This document shows, piece after piece, positions 19,001 through 26,994 of a stretch of 64,000 nucleotides of DNA. The translations under genes were made by a program, and so were the position numbers. The DNA lies in the NCBI GenBank assembly GCA_002070945.1, contig MWEG01000018.1, positions 117,945 through 181,944 on the forward strand, written 5' to 3'. The stretch is from Lentisphaerae bacterium ADurb.Bin082. GTDB lineage: Bacteria > Verrucomicrobiota > Lentisphaeria > Oligosphaerales > Oligosphaeraceae. The notes below the pieces were generated by a model that was not told where the DNA came from, made no database searches, and saw only the letters and a program-made list of their open reading frames with translations. The number at the start of each line of letters is the position of its first letter. Within the stretch, counting starts at the first letter, position 1.

Positions 19001-20068
19001 CCAGTAGGAAATCAGGGCATGGAAAAATTGTTGCAGAGGCAGAGCCGCCGCTGCTATCTGGCTGGGGTTGGCTGGAGGATCGGGCAACGGCTGTCGGCGC
19101 AAGCGGAAAACCAGGATGCTCAGGTGTCGGCTGATGGCTGTCCAGGTCGGATGCAAGGTGGCGAGAGCGGTGTTTTTGGCGGCCAGGCTGAGGCTGATCT
19201 CGGTTTTTTCTCGGAGCAGAGTGAAGATGTAGTAGAGTCCGCCGACTGTACGGAAGTAGTAGCCCTTGGCGCCGCTGCGCAGGCGGATGGCGTACAGCGC
19301 GTTCGTGAACAACATCCGGGCGCGTGGATATTCCCCATGCTCGAAGGCTATCCAGGCAGCGCGCAGGTCAGCGGCGTCGCCATCGCAAAGCGCCAGCAGG
19401 TTCTCGGCCTCGGCAAGACGGCCCTGCAAGACCATTTGGTCAATGAGCGGCAGGATGGCACTTTGGTACACCTCGTAGCGACGGGCTAAGACCACCTCTT
19501 CCAGAGTCTGGGAGGAACGCAGGCGATTCATCAGGTAGGTCTGATAATCCCACGCGCAGATTGACAGCAGCAGGGGCGGCAGTTGCATCAGCCAGTCGCG
19601 GTTCATGCCTGCGTCCAGAAACGAAAAGGCATCGTCGTCAGGGTGTTCAGGCGGCAAAAGACGATAATAGTCCTCGTAGAGCAATTGCAGCCGCTCTTCT
19701 TGACGCGAGTAGAAGGCATTGCGGAGGTCGCGACGCAACGCTGCTGGGCCAGCCTGGGTGATGTCAGCCGGGCTGAGGCATTGGGTGAACTCCCCGGCTA
19801 TGGCGTAGTTTTCCGGCTGGCTCAGAAAGTCGCGCGCCAGGGCTTCGCGCTCGCTTGCCGCTTGCCCTGCTGCGGCCTCTGTTGCTGCTTCCAGCTGCCG
19901 TTGCCGTTGGGCAGGGGGCAATTTCGCCAGGCGAGGAAAAGCCTCGGCAACGGCGGCGACGGCCAGCAAAGAGTTGAACTCCGAGATGGACACGGGCTGA
20001 CAGGCAACCGCCAGAAAAGTCATCATCTCGCGGTTGGTCGCGCTCGTCCTCGTTGGCTTTCCACTCAA
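16025..20068 (-). CDS. SNF2-family ATPase/helicase with long N-terminal region
   Basis: 1347 residues. The C-terminal third is a complete SNF2/HepA-type motor: motif I ADDMGLGKTIQAI (near residue 920), motif II VLDEAQAIKN, and motifs V/VI in SLRAGGLGLNLTAAN and ENQASDRAHRLGQ. A QYDGYAWM Q-like motif precedes it. The first 860 residues are mostly helical then beta-rich and I do not recognise a zinc-finger SWIM motif (no CxC-x-H); such N-terminal regions are typical of bacterial SNF2 proteins of unknown role. It probably remodels nucleoprotein or RNA polymerase complexes like RapA. Single gene: the next coding start upstream is on the same strand but begins a different set. Confidence 0.85.
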   Translation of the reverse strand: MSGKPTRTSATNREMMTFLAVACQPVSISEFNSLLAVAAVAEAFPRLAKLPPAQRQRQLEAATEAAAGQAASEREALARDFLSQPENYAIAGEFTQCLSPADITQAGPAALRRDLRNAFYSRQEERLQLLYEDYYRLLPPEHPDDDAFSFLDAGMNRDWLMQLPPLLLSICAWDYQTYLMNRLRSSQTLEEVVLARRYEVYQSAILPLIDQMVLQGRLAEAENLLALCDGDAADLRAAWIAFEHGEYPRARMLFTNALYAIRLRSGAKGYYFRTVGGLYYIFTLLREKTEISLSLAAKNTALATLHPTWTAISRHLSILVFRLRRQPLPDPPANPSQIAAAALPLQQFFHALISYWLQDCPAPTLREQLRRVTIMAENGAYDAVAEACREMARRLASGTPAANVGQHTLIDCVAVCHPWLDTLAELQEILATSTKDTDNRLVWHLQPGEDGQVVPVPMEQRLGKSGKWGKARPFRTRAAVPDWPEHITAQDMLALAILENRLDGKAFSPDSAARAIKALTGHANLFWDDGTGTAPTPTAIVPAQPWCQLLDGGEGGVTVTMRPLLTPGHGLTARHEPDNTIALYSFSQQAQAVAAHLGHGVTLPPTALTVAKAVLLELSQQFAMLSDIALDFLGVVGASAPSQPVFRLTPSERGLVIDLVLRPFAGHPHPFPPGQGPREFLQPTPGGIVRTVRNPALEEQTAETVVNACPALAGHDSGTWQWRLPEPETCYEFLLQVQALGENCQVEWPQSAPIRMTRPISFSDVQLQTRRQGDWFSVTGEVQVNEQLTVTFQELLRSARDNGNSRFLQLDDGQIVCLTDSFRRRLQEIATISDLRDQDARFHLFTLPLTDRLLSEAGDLRHAPEWLERLQAIDRAQNLQPEIPSGLRATLRAYQYDGYAWMSRIDAWGAGACLADDMGLGKTIQAIALILAKTAEGPALVIAPTSVCANWRLEIERFAPSLEVVLFGPGDRQEVLANMGPGKVMISSYGLLQSEEKTVAEIHWRVAVLDEAQAIKNFNAKRSQAALKLDADFRLATTGTPIENNLDELWSIFHFINPGLLGSRRHFQRRFATPIEREGSQAASSQLNALISPFLLRRTKAQVLRELPAKTEISLLVELSEEERAFYEALRRDLVSELSALRRQNPAQLRFHVLGAIMKLRLAVCNPQLVRAESTLDSSKQKAFAELLDELLKNGHKVLVFSQFVRHLELIRPILEERRVSYHYLDGSTPAKERAEAVAAFQRGERDVFLISLRAGGLGLNLTAANYVIHLDPWWNPAVENQASDRAHRLGQTKPVTIYRLVSQNTIETKILDLHQKKRRLAEQLLADHDAPSAVSADELLKLISEP

Positions 20069-20121
20069 TTTTGTCGCCTCTCTTAGTCGTCTAAAAGCCT
20101 TGGCGTTTCCTGGTGTTGGTT

Positions 20122-22041
20122 CTATCCCTGTGCCTCGGCCAGTTTCAGGCCTTTGCGCGCCATGTTGAGAAAGGCCGGGAAATGGTCGGCTTCAGTAGCT
20201 GCTTCCACCAGCATTTGGAAGCCTGGGATGATGAATTGACGATACCACTTCAGGCCGTCCTTGCCCCAGAGTTTCCCGTAGGCGCCGAGAGCTTGCAGAA
20301 GACGCTGGCAGGCCGCCGCATGCAGGACGAATTTTTCCGGCGGGATGCCTCCCAGTTCGCGGACTTTGCCGCAGTATTCCTGCCAGGCTGCCTGGCGGAT
20401 GTCCCGAGGCAGGCATTGGTAGGGGTCATAGAGCAGCGAGCCGAGGTCGTACGCCGCGCAGCCCAGGCGCATGCCCTGGAAGTCAATCAAGTACGCTTCG
20501 CCATCTTTGACCTTGACATTGGCGCTTTGCAAATCGCGGTGAATCGGCACTAAAGGCTGCCGCAGCAGCAGTGAACGGATTTGGCAATAGTCATGCGCGG
20601 CTTCGCTCCATAGTTCCGGAGCATGCAGATAGGCGTCCAGCATGTTGTTGCGGAAATAGTCGCGCTCCCAGTCGTAAAGCCCCTTGGTAAAGCCCTTCTG
20701 CAACGGCAGCTCCTCTAGGCGCGCTGCCTGGTCGCCGAGAACGTGCAGCCGAGCGACTTGATCCACGACTTGCAAAAGAAAATTCTCGCGCAATTGCTGC
20801 GGCGCGACTTGGAGGTCGCTTTGGCCAAGGTCGCGGGACACGATTTCGAAGGTGTCGGCTAAATGCAGCTTGACGGCTGGGACATGCACGCCGAGGCGGT
20901 CGAGGAAATCGCTGATGGCGGCGAACCCGGCGTTTTCGCGGCGGTCGGGGTTGTAGGCGCACCAGACCCAGGTCTGGTCGCCGCAGCGGATGCGGCTGTA
21001 TTTGCGGCCACTGCCCTGCTTGGCTAAGGGCTCCAGGACGGAGCGGGCCGGGTCCAGGCCCATGCTGATGAAGACGCGCGGGTCAGGCCGTCGCTCGTCG
21101 TTGACGGGTTTTGGCGGCTGCACGTCGTCGCCTACGAAAATGCCGTCAGCATACAGCAATGGCCTGGGCAGCCGGGTGTAGTCCCAGAGTACGACGTTGT
21201 GGAGCTGGGAGCCGGCCGGGACACCGATCTCGACGCCTAAGCCCAGCGCGCCTGTGCAGATGACGCCTTTCAGCTCCAGCTCAAAACGCCGCCGGGCCTG
21301 TTCGGTCTGGGCCTGCCGCAGATGCCGGTGCTGCCCTAAGGCGCAATCCGCCACATCGCCATGCGCCCGGATGTATTCCTGCGCTGTGCCGATGTCTGAC
21401 CAGTAGACTTGGCGCTTGGCGACTATGGCCTGGACCGGCAGGCCGGCGTCCAGGGCGCGCTGATAGGCGTCGATGATGTCTGGCGCAGGGCTGTCGTCCA
21501 GGTAGTCAAGCACGTCGCGGCGGAAGATATGGACGCCGGAAAACGTGTAGGCGCCATGCTCGCGGTCGCGGAATTTGATGATGCGTCCGTCATGGTTAAG
21601 GGAAACGGTCAGGGGGCCGCGGCCGGGAATCAGCAGGCAGGTGATGGCGGCGCACTGCTCCAGGTGAGCGGCGATTAGGCTGCTGAGGTCATAGTCCAAG
21701 ATGACGTCGACGTTGTGAACGAGAAAATGCTCGGATTCTGGAAGCAGGCGGATGCCCTGGCGGAGTCCCCCGCCTTGGTTGAGGAGCGATGCTTCCATCG
21801 ACACCCGGATGTCCCAGGAATGCTTCAAAGACAGGCGGCGGCACGCTTCATAGACGCGGTCGCCTTGATAGGAGGCGTTGACGATGATTTTGTCCAGGCC
21901 GGCTTCATGCAGGCAGGACGCCGCCAGCTCCAAGAGCGGAACCCCGCAAAAGGGAACCAGGGCTTTTGGCCGGGTCAGGGTGGCTGGCCGCAGGCGGCGG
22001 CCTTCCCCGCCGGCAAGGATGAATCCGCTGATTGTAGTCAT
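20122..22041 (-). CDS. fused sugar-1-phosphate nucleotidyltransferase / aminoglycoside-phosphotransferase-like sugar kinase (MurU-AmgK-like)
   Basis: Two enzymes in one 639-residue chain. Residues 1-240 are a nucleotidyltransferase: LAGGEGRRLRP (9-19), Lys26 in RPKALVPF, HNVDVILDYD as the metal-binding Asp region and VYWSDIGT near the domain end. A left-handed-helix-like linker (GVEIGVPAGS) follows. Residues about 330-639 are an APH-type kinase with HRDLQSAN (H501) and LIDFQ (D520) in the expected spacing. In Pseudomonas the separate proteins AmgK (kinase) and MurU (uridylyltransferase) make UDP-MurNAc during cell-wall recycling; this fusion could do both steps, or activate another sugar for the adjacent glycan genes. 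Start set at ATG 22041 because upstream residues are not family-like. Confidence 0.8.
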   Translation of the reverse strand: MTTISGFILAGGEGRRLRPATLTRPKALVPFCGVPLLELAASCLHEAGLDKIIVNASYQGDRVYEACRRLSLKHSWDIRVSMEASLLNQGGGLRQGIRLLPESEHFLVHNVDVILDYDLSSLIAAHLEQCAAITCLLIPGRGPLTVSLNHDGRIIKFRDREHGAYTFSGVHIFRRDVLDYLDDSPAPDIIDAYQRALDAGLPVQAIVAKRQVYWSDIGTAQEYIRAHGDVADCALGQHRHLRQAQTEQARRRFELELKGVICTGALGLGVEIGVPAGSQLHNVVLWDYTRLPRPLLYADGIFVGDDVQPPKPVNDERRPDPRVFISMGLDPARSVLEPLAKQGSGRKYSRIRCGDQTWVWCAYNPDRRENAGFAAISDFLDRLGVHVPAVKLHLADTFEIVSRDLGQSDLQVAPQQLRENFLLQVVDQVARLHVLGDQAARLEELPLQKGFTKGLYDWERDYFRNNMLDAYLHAPELWSEAAHDYCQIRSLLLRQPLVPIHRDLQSANVKVKDGEAYLIDFQGMRLGCAAYDLGSLLYDPYQCLPRDIRQAAWQEYCGKVRELGGIPPEKFVLHAAACQRLLQALGAYGKLWGKDGLKWYRQFIIPGFQMLVEAATEADHFPAFLNMARKGLKLAEAQG

Positions 22042-22135
22042 AGCTGTCAAGGTGCTGCTGAAAAGAATGAATCGATTTCCAGAGGCGGCGACGAGCCACC
22101 GCGTCAAAACTACACTATAAGTAATTATTGCGGTT

Positions 22136-23263
22136 TTATCTATGCACGGGTTCGCAATTTGCCAAAATAGAGGTCACTTGGCGGGCGAATTCCTGGCTGG
22201 TGTAGGCTGCCATGTCAACAGCGCCTTGCTGGCCGAGGCGGGCTGCCGTCGCTGGGTCGGTCAGCAGGGATTCCAGGGCGCGCGCAAAAGCTGTGGTGTC
22301 GTTGGCGGTGACGAGGATGCCGTTGCGTTCGTGGTGGAGCCATTCGCGGACGCCGCCGACGTCAAAGGCGACGACGGGTACGCTCATGGCCATGGCCTCC
22401 GGGCCGGTCATGCCAAAGGGCTCCTGCCAGCGGGATGGAAAGGCCATGACCGCAGCTTGCCGGTAGAAGCGTTCCGGCGTCAACGTAAAGCCAGGGAAGT
22501 CAACCCGGTCGGCAATGCCGAGACGATCGGCCAGGTGCCGGCAGAAGTCGAGGTCGCCGCCCTCGCCGACGACAGTCAGATGCCACGGACAGGAGAGCTG
22601 AGCCACCGCTTGCAGCAGCAGGTCAACGCCCTTGCCGCGAATGACTTGCCCGACATACAGAATTTCTCCGGGGCGGCTATCTGGTTCAGCGGACGCCGTC
22701 GACCGGCAGTCAACCAGCGGCGATAACTTGCGCAGACGGTTCGGCGGGAAGCCGTTGGCGACTAAGTTGCCGAGCATGTAATCAGAGCCGGCCAGGACTA
22801 AATCGGCCTGGCGGACAAAGGATAGGTTGCGGCGAAAATCGCGCCAGCGGGCCTGCCGAGCAGCGGTCAGGCCGCACGGCAGGCAGTAGAGACCGCAAGG
22901 CAGCGGGCAATTGATTCTCTTGAATGGCAGGTACTTGTGGCGGCGAAAGCAGTAGTAGTCGTGGTCATGCACATAGACGGCGGTCGGAATGCGGCGGGTC
23001 AACGCAGCGGCCGGCCCGCAGTCGCGGCATTTGTGCAGCCACAGCCAGTCTGCCCCGGAACAGCGGTGCGATAGGGCCTCAGCGCCATAGTCAACCGTAG
23101 CGAACGGCGTTCGAAACAAGTCAGGGTCGCGGCCAGGAAGATCAAAGACGCCGCGGCATTCGACGCCGGCAGCCTGCAAAGCCTGAGCAGACTGAAACAC
23201 AAAACGCTCGACGCCGCCTTGAAAACCGCCGACAGTGGAATAAAAGACAATGGTGAGCGGCAT
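22136..23263 (-). CDS. GT4-type glycosyltransferase
   Basis: GT-B-fold retaining glycosyltransferase, 375 residues. The N-terminal half begins IVFYSTVGGFQGGVERFVF (Gly-rich acceptor loop). The C-terminal half has GEILYVGQVIRGKGVDLLLQ, the nucleotide-sugar phosphate-binding FPSRWQEPFGMTGPEAMAM (the E-x7-E motif) and PVVAFDVGGVREWL. A Cys/His-rich stretch (INCPLPCGLYCLPCGLTA) around residues 118-135 occurs in some GT4 enzymes of unknown role. It lies between the fused sugar-activation gene and a flippase, only 22 bp from the latter, so a role in building a lipid-linked surface glycan is likely. Donor and acceptor unknown. Confidence 0.88.
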   Translation of the reverse strand: MPLTIVFYSTVGGFQGGVERFVFQSAQALQAAGVECRGVFDLPGRDPDLFRTPFATVDYGAEALSHRCSGADWLWLHKCRDCGPAAALTRRIPTAVYVHDHDYYCFRRHKYLPFKRINCPLPCGLYCLPCGLTAARQARWRDFRRNLSFVRQADLVLAGSDYMLGNLVANGFPPNRLRKLSPLVDCRSTASAEPDSRPGEILYVGQVIRGKGVDLLLQAVAQLSCPWHLTVVGEGGDLDFCRHLADRLGIADRVDFPGFTLTPERFYRQAAVMAFPSRWQEPFGMTGPEAMAMSVPVVAFDVGGVREWLHHERNGILVTANDTTAFARALESLLTDPATAARLGQQGAVDMAAYTSQEFARQVTSILANCEPVHR

Positions 23264-23285
23264 GCTGCAATCTCCGCAGTTGGCT

Positions 23286-24905
23286 TTAGCCTCGACGCCT
23301 GAATTTTTCGGCTAAGGCGAGGATTTTTTGGCGTTCTGGTGGTTGCAGGCAGGTGAACCAGCCGATGACTAGGCAGGCGCCGCCAATGACGGCCATAGCC
23401 ACTATGATCAGGGGGAAGTTCCAGCTTTCGAGGGCAACGCGGCTGACCAACAGCCAGGCCGCAAGCAGAATCGGCAGGACCGTCACCAGGGGAGGCAGGT
23501 AAACATGCAACAGGTAACGCCAGAACGCAATGCCAGCATAGCGGACAGCGGCCGGCAGGAAGACGAATAAGGCGACGGCGGCATTCGACCACAGCGCCCC
23601 ATGCGCGACGCCGACAACGCCAAGGCGGTGCGCCAGGAGGATGCTCAGGCCGAGATTGGCGACGCATTCCACCACCGCAGTGCTGGCCAGCAGCCGGTGA
23701 TGGCCGGTCATCAGCAGAAATTCCCGGGGTGCGTCCCGGAATGCGGCGAATAGAAGAGCGTTGAAAATCATCAGCGTCATGATGGTCGTCACGGTCGCGT
23801 CCTCGACATGCAGCCAGACTTTGAGGATGGCCGGCCCTAGCGGCAGAAATACGGCCAGCGCGGTCAGGCCGAGAAAGACTGACAAACGCTGGCTTGTCAG
23901 CAAGAGTTTTTGCAATTCGCCGTAGCGACCGGCCTTGTGCAGCATGGCGGCGGTTGGCCCGAGCGTTTCCTGGAATTGGTTAGTGCCCATGCGCATCAGT
24001 TCGGGAATGCGCGTGCCTAGCTGATAGATGGCGACCATGGCCATGCTCAGCATGGAGCCGATAATCAGCGGCGCAGTCCTGTGCAGGATTAGGCGGCACA
24101 AGGCCATGAGATAGATGAAGGCGCTGAAACTCATGATTTCCTTGAGCACGAGCCGGTTCACTTTGGCTGGCCGCAGCCGCAGCCAGGGCAGCAGCCGTTT
24201 TATGACGGCATACATGATCGCGTTGGCAGTCAGGTTGTTGAGGGTGACAAATGCCGCCACCGCGAGCAGCGAGCCGCCCAGCTGGAAAATCAGCCAAATG
24301 CCAACCAGCTCGAAAATCTGGTTGAGGATGATGGCCCAATTGCGATAGTGCAGCCGTTGCAGGCCTGTCAGAATCTCTGGGACAATGCCAGTCGGGAAGA
24401 CTATGGCGCAGCCTACGCCAGTGATGAGGAAGGTGAGCTGATAGTAGGTGTGATCGCCAGCCGGAAGCTTGAGCAGGGATGGCAAAAACAAGGCGCCGGT
24501 CAGGCTGAGAATGGCGACTATCGCGCCGATGCATAGATAGCTGGTCAGGACTGCCTGGACAATGCGGGAAAAACGCTCCCGTTCGCCGGTAGCGGCTGAC
24601 TCGGCAGCGTACTTCTGCACAGTTTTGCCAAAGCCGAGTTCAAACAGCAAAATGTACCCAAACACCGACCACAGCAGGGTCCAGAAGCCATAATAGTCTT
24701 GGCCTAAGTTGAAAAGGAGTATCCGGGTCAGGAAAATCGTCTTGAACAGGCGTATGGCCGCCCCTAAATAGTTCGTCAAGGCGCCGTTCCACATCTGCCG
24801 CAACAGCGAGCCGCCAGCCGCGAAAGACGGGCCGGAAGGCGCAGTTGACGCAGAAGCGCCGGGCTGGGACGAGGCGTTGTGGGCTATAGGAGATGGGTCT
24901 GACAT
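23286..24905 (-). CDS. polysaccharide/oligosaccharide flippase (MOP superfamily, Wzx-like)
   Basis: About twelve hydrophobic helices over 539 residues. The start of the MOP core is NYLGAAIRLFKTIFLTRIL, with further helices at FGYILLFELGFGKTVQKYA and at the C-terminus VTVLPILLAAWLLVS. It should flip a lipid-linked saccharide across the inner membrane. ATG 24905 is preferred over 24971, because the longer version adds a basic, Pro-rich tail that looks like read-through of intergenic sequence; even so the first 35 residues are low complexity and the true start could be later. Operon partner of the GT4 gene downstream. Confidence 0.8.
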   Translation of the reverse strand: MSDPSPIAHNASSQPGASASTAPSGPSFAAGGSLLRQMWNGALTNYLGAAIRLFKTIFLTRILLFNLGQDYYGFWTLLWSVFGYILLFELGFGKTVQKYAAESAATGERERFSRIVQAVLTSYLCIGAIVAILSLTGALFLPSLLKLPAGDHTYYQLTFLITGVGCAIVFPTGIVPEILTGLQRLHYRNWAIILNQIFELVGIWLIFQLGGSLLAVAAFVTLNNLTANAIMYAVIKRLLPWLRLRPAKVNRLVLKEIMSFSAFIYLMALCRLILHRTAPLIIGSMLSMAMVAIYQLGTRIPELMRMGTNQFQETLGPTAAMLHKAGRYGELQKLLLTSQRLSVFLGLTALAVFLPLGPAILKVWLHVEDATVTTIMTLMIFNALLFAAFRDAPREFLLMTGHHRLLASTAVVECVANLGLSILLAHRLGVVGVAHGALWSNAAVALFVFLPAAVRYAGIAFWRYLLHVYLPPLVTVLPILLAAWLLVSRVALESWNFPLIIVAMAVIGGACLVIGWFTCLQPPERQKILALAEKFRRRG

Positions 24906-25023
24906 AGGAGAGTGAGCCTCTGACGGCCAGGGAGGAGATGCATGACGTCGACGGAAATGGCAGAGAGCCATGCTATAGTTTACTGTCTCAAAGCAGTTAT
25001 TGCCATGCCGGAAACAGCAGAAA

Positions 25024-25213
25024 ATAGTGGACAGTGGACCATGGACGTTAGTGGATTTTAATGGACGTGAGTAGACGATGGACTGTGGACTTTAGTGGGC
25101 ATTAGTGGCAGTGGACATGGACGTTAATGGACGTTAGTGGACGTTAGGCAATGGAGCGAAGAAGCATGGCAGCCTGCATCCCCTCGCCCCTCGCCCCTCG
25201 CCCCTCGCCCCTA
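25024..25213. repeat. composite heptad repeat element, copy A (left of Fe-ADH)
   Basis: Three modules in order: a GTGGAC-rich tract (25024-25146, units such as AGTGGAC and ATGGACGTTA), a 29-bp core (25151-25179, beginning ATGGAGCGAAGAA and ending CAGCCTGCAT), and a CCCCTCG heptad tract (25180-25213). An inverted copy lies at 26570-26744, a third related copy at 32341-32484, a fourth at 61423-61617. Short open frames across it are repeat-derived. The rest of 25214-25382 holds a TATACT (25275-25280) that could be the -10 of the dehydrogenase gene. Confidence 0.85.
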
Positions 25214-25382
25214 ATCTCGCCTTGCCTGCCCGGAAATAATGTCCTTTCGCCATGCAAAGTTCACCTGGGAAGATTATACTATAGTCAAGACTTCAGCTTT
25301 CAGCGCCAGGCGCGCCGCCGCCGGAATTTTGGTTTTGCGCCGGTTTTAGCCTGGTCGCCAACCACCAAGGACGCACCTGCTT

Positions 25383-26546
25383 ATGAAAACTTTGACTCGC
25401 CTGCTGCAATCTTATTCTGACACGGCGGTGGCTGTGTCGCCGGATGGCTGGAGCGCCTTTGTGCGCCTGCTTGCTTCCCGTCGTCCAGTCCGGATCGCCG
25501 CCTTCACCGGCGAACACTCGGCGGATCGCTCTGGCCTCTGGAGCGATTTCGCCGCCCGTTGTCAGGGAGTTGACCTGTACCGCTTCCGCGCTATTCCCCC
25601 CGAACCCGACCTCACCTGCATTGGCCGCATGGTCGATTTCTTGCGCGATTGCCAGGCGGATATGGTCGTCGCCCTTGGCGGCGGCAGCGCCATGGACGCG
25701 GCTAAGGCGGCCTATCTCAGCGCACAGACCGGCGCGCCGGTAGAGTCCTTTTTCGGAGTCAACCAATACAGCGACAAGAATAGCCGCCGGCTTGACACCG
25801 TCGTCTGCTTTCCGACCACTTCCGGGACCGGCTCAGAAGTGACGCCCTACTCGAACATCGTCGACCGTGACGCCCAGGTGAAGCGCTTGATTTCCGATCC
25901 GGCCATCATTCCCGAACACGCCTTTGTGCTGCCGGAATACACGTCTGGCCTGCCGCAACGCATCACCCTGGCCACTGGCTGTGACGCCTTGGCGCATCTC
26001 GTCGAGGGCTTTCTAAACGTCGGCGCTGACGCCAACGACAGCTTGGCCAACGAGCGCGCCCTAGCCGGCATAGAGCTGGTGACGCGGCATCTGCCCGAGG
26101 CTCTCGCCGATACGGGCGGTCGCGCCGAAATGGCCCTTGCCGCCACCCTGGGAGGCATGGTCATCCGCCATAAATCGACCGGCCTCCCCCATCTGTGCAG
26201 CTTTTCCTGGTTTGGCCGCCTTGAGCATGGCCTGGCCGCCATCATGCTCTTGCCGGAATGCTGGCGCTATTACCTCGGCAATCCAGCGGTGCGCGAGCGG
26301 ACCATGCAGCTGAACGCCATCTTTCCCGGCGCCACGCCAGAGGAAGTCATCGCTGCCTGTCGGCGTTTTCTGGATGCATGCGGCGTCCCCGCCCGCCTGC
26401 ACGACGTGCCCGGGCTGAACCAGGAACTGCTGGAAACCACGGCCAAAAGCGCCGGCCTGAATCGCATGAAGCTGGAACTGGCGCCAAGACCAGTCGATCC
26501 AGACAACAGCTACAAAGTCCTCCTGGATATCTTGCAACGGTCGTGA
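25383..26546 (+). CDS. iron-containing alcohol dehydrogenase family protein
   Basis: Group III Fe-ADH fold, 387 residues. The N-terminal dinucleotide-binding half has GGGSAMDAAK (residues 99-108) and TTSGTGSEVTPYSNI. The C-terminal metal half supplies Asp/His ligands in TGCDALAHLVEGF and the His-rich stretch HKSTGLPHLCSF and LEHGLAAIML. It would reduce an aldehyde or ketone with NAD(P)H, or oxidise the corresponding alcohol; the substrate is unknown, and phosphonate or polyol substrates also occur in the family. The gene is alone and bracketed on both sides by inverted copies of the composite repeat element. No good Shine-Dalgarno is visible, only GGACGCACCTGCTT before the ATG, so the start is moderately certain. 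Confidence 0.85.
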   Translation: MKTLTRLLQSYSDTAVAVSPDGWSAFVRLLASRRPVRIAAFTGEHSADRSGLWSDFAARCQGVDLYRFRAIPPEPDLTCIGRMVDFLRDCQADMVVALGGGSAMDAAKAAYLSAQTGAPVESFFGVNQYSDKNSRRLDTVVCFPTTSGTGSEVTPYSNIVDRDAQVKRLISDPAIIPEHAFVLPEYTSGLPQRITLATGCDALAHLVEGFLNVGADANDSLANERALAGIELVTRHLPEALADTGGRAEMALAATLGGMVIRHKSTGLPHLCSFSWFGRLEHGLAAIMLLPECWRYYLGNPAVRERTMQLNAIFPGATPEEVIAACRRFLDACGVPARLHDVPGLNQELLETTAKSAGLNRMKLELAPRPVDPDNSYKVLLDILQRS

Positions 26547-26569
26547 CCACAAGACAGGTTGAAAGAATA

Positions 26570-26744
26570 GGGGCGAGGGGCGAGGGGATGCAGGCTGCCA
26601 CGTTTCTTCGCTCCATTGTCTAACGTCCACTCACGTCCATTAACGTCCACGTCCACTGCCATTAATGTCCACTTCTGTCCACAGTCCATCGTCTACTCAC
26701 GTCCATTAAAGTCCACTAACGTCCATTGTCCACTGTCCATTAAA
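26570..26744. repeat. composite heptad repeat element, copy B (inverted, right of Fe-ADH)
   Basis: Modules in reverse order to copy A: GGGGCGA heptads (26570-26587), core (26588-26616, 27 of 29 bases identical to the reverse complement of the core in copy A) and a GTCCAC-rich tract (26622-26744). Aligning by eye with copy A as inverted gives about 90% identity over roughly 170 bp. It begins 24 bp after the dehydrogenase stop. Bases 26745-26994 hold no gene; AT-rich TATAGTATATATTC (26875-26888) may be promoter for tig. Confidence 0.85.
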
Positions 26745-26994
26745 GTGCCTTAGCCTGGGTGCCTCGCGCCTAAGCTTGCCGACGCAACGAGTATCATAGA
26801 CTGATCCATCACAAATTTTGTCCCTTAACATCTTTAATTGCAACGCTCCGGTGTTAAAATATCGAAATTGCCATTATAGTATATATTCTTTTTTTGTTGA
26901 CGCCGGGTCTGTTTGAGCGCTGTCTTGGCGGCGCCATTCGGTTGAGACGAAGCGACCTGGAGCCATTTTATTGACAACGCTTCAAGGAGTCACA

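Noticed and set aside
20122..22041. Two separate genes instead of a fusion
   Set aside because: The frame is continuous across the linker with no stop, start or ribosome site between the domains.
25024..25213. CRISPR array
   Set aside because: Repeat units of 6-10 bp with no constant longer repeat and no regular unique spacers; no cas genes nearby.
25151..25420. Short frame beginning MERRSMAACIPSPLAP, and its inverted relative at 26347-26616
   Set aside because: Translation of the composite repeat element; the two share sequence because the DNA is repeated, not because a protein is conserved. No ribosome site.
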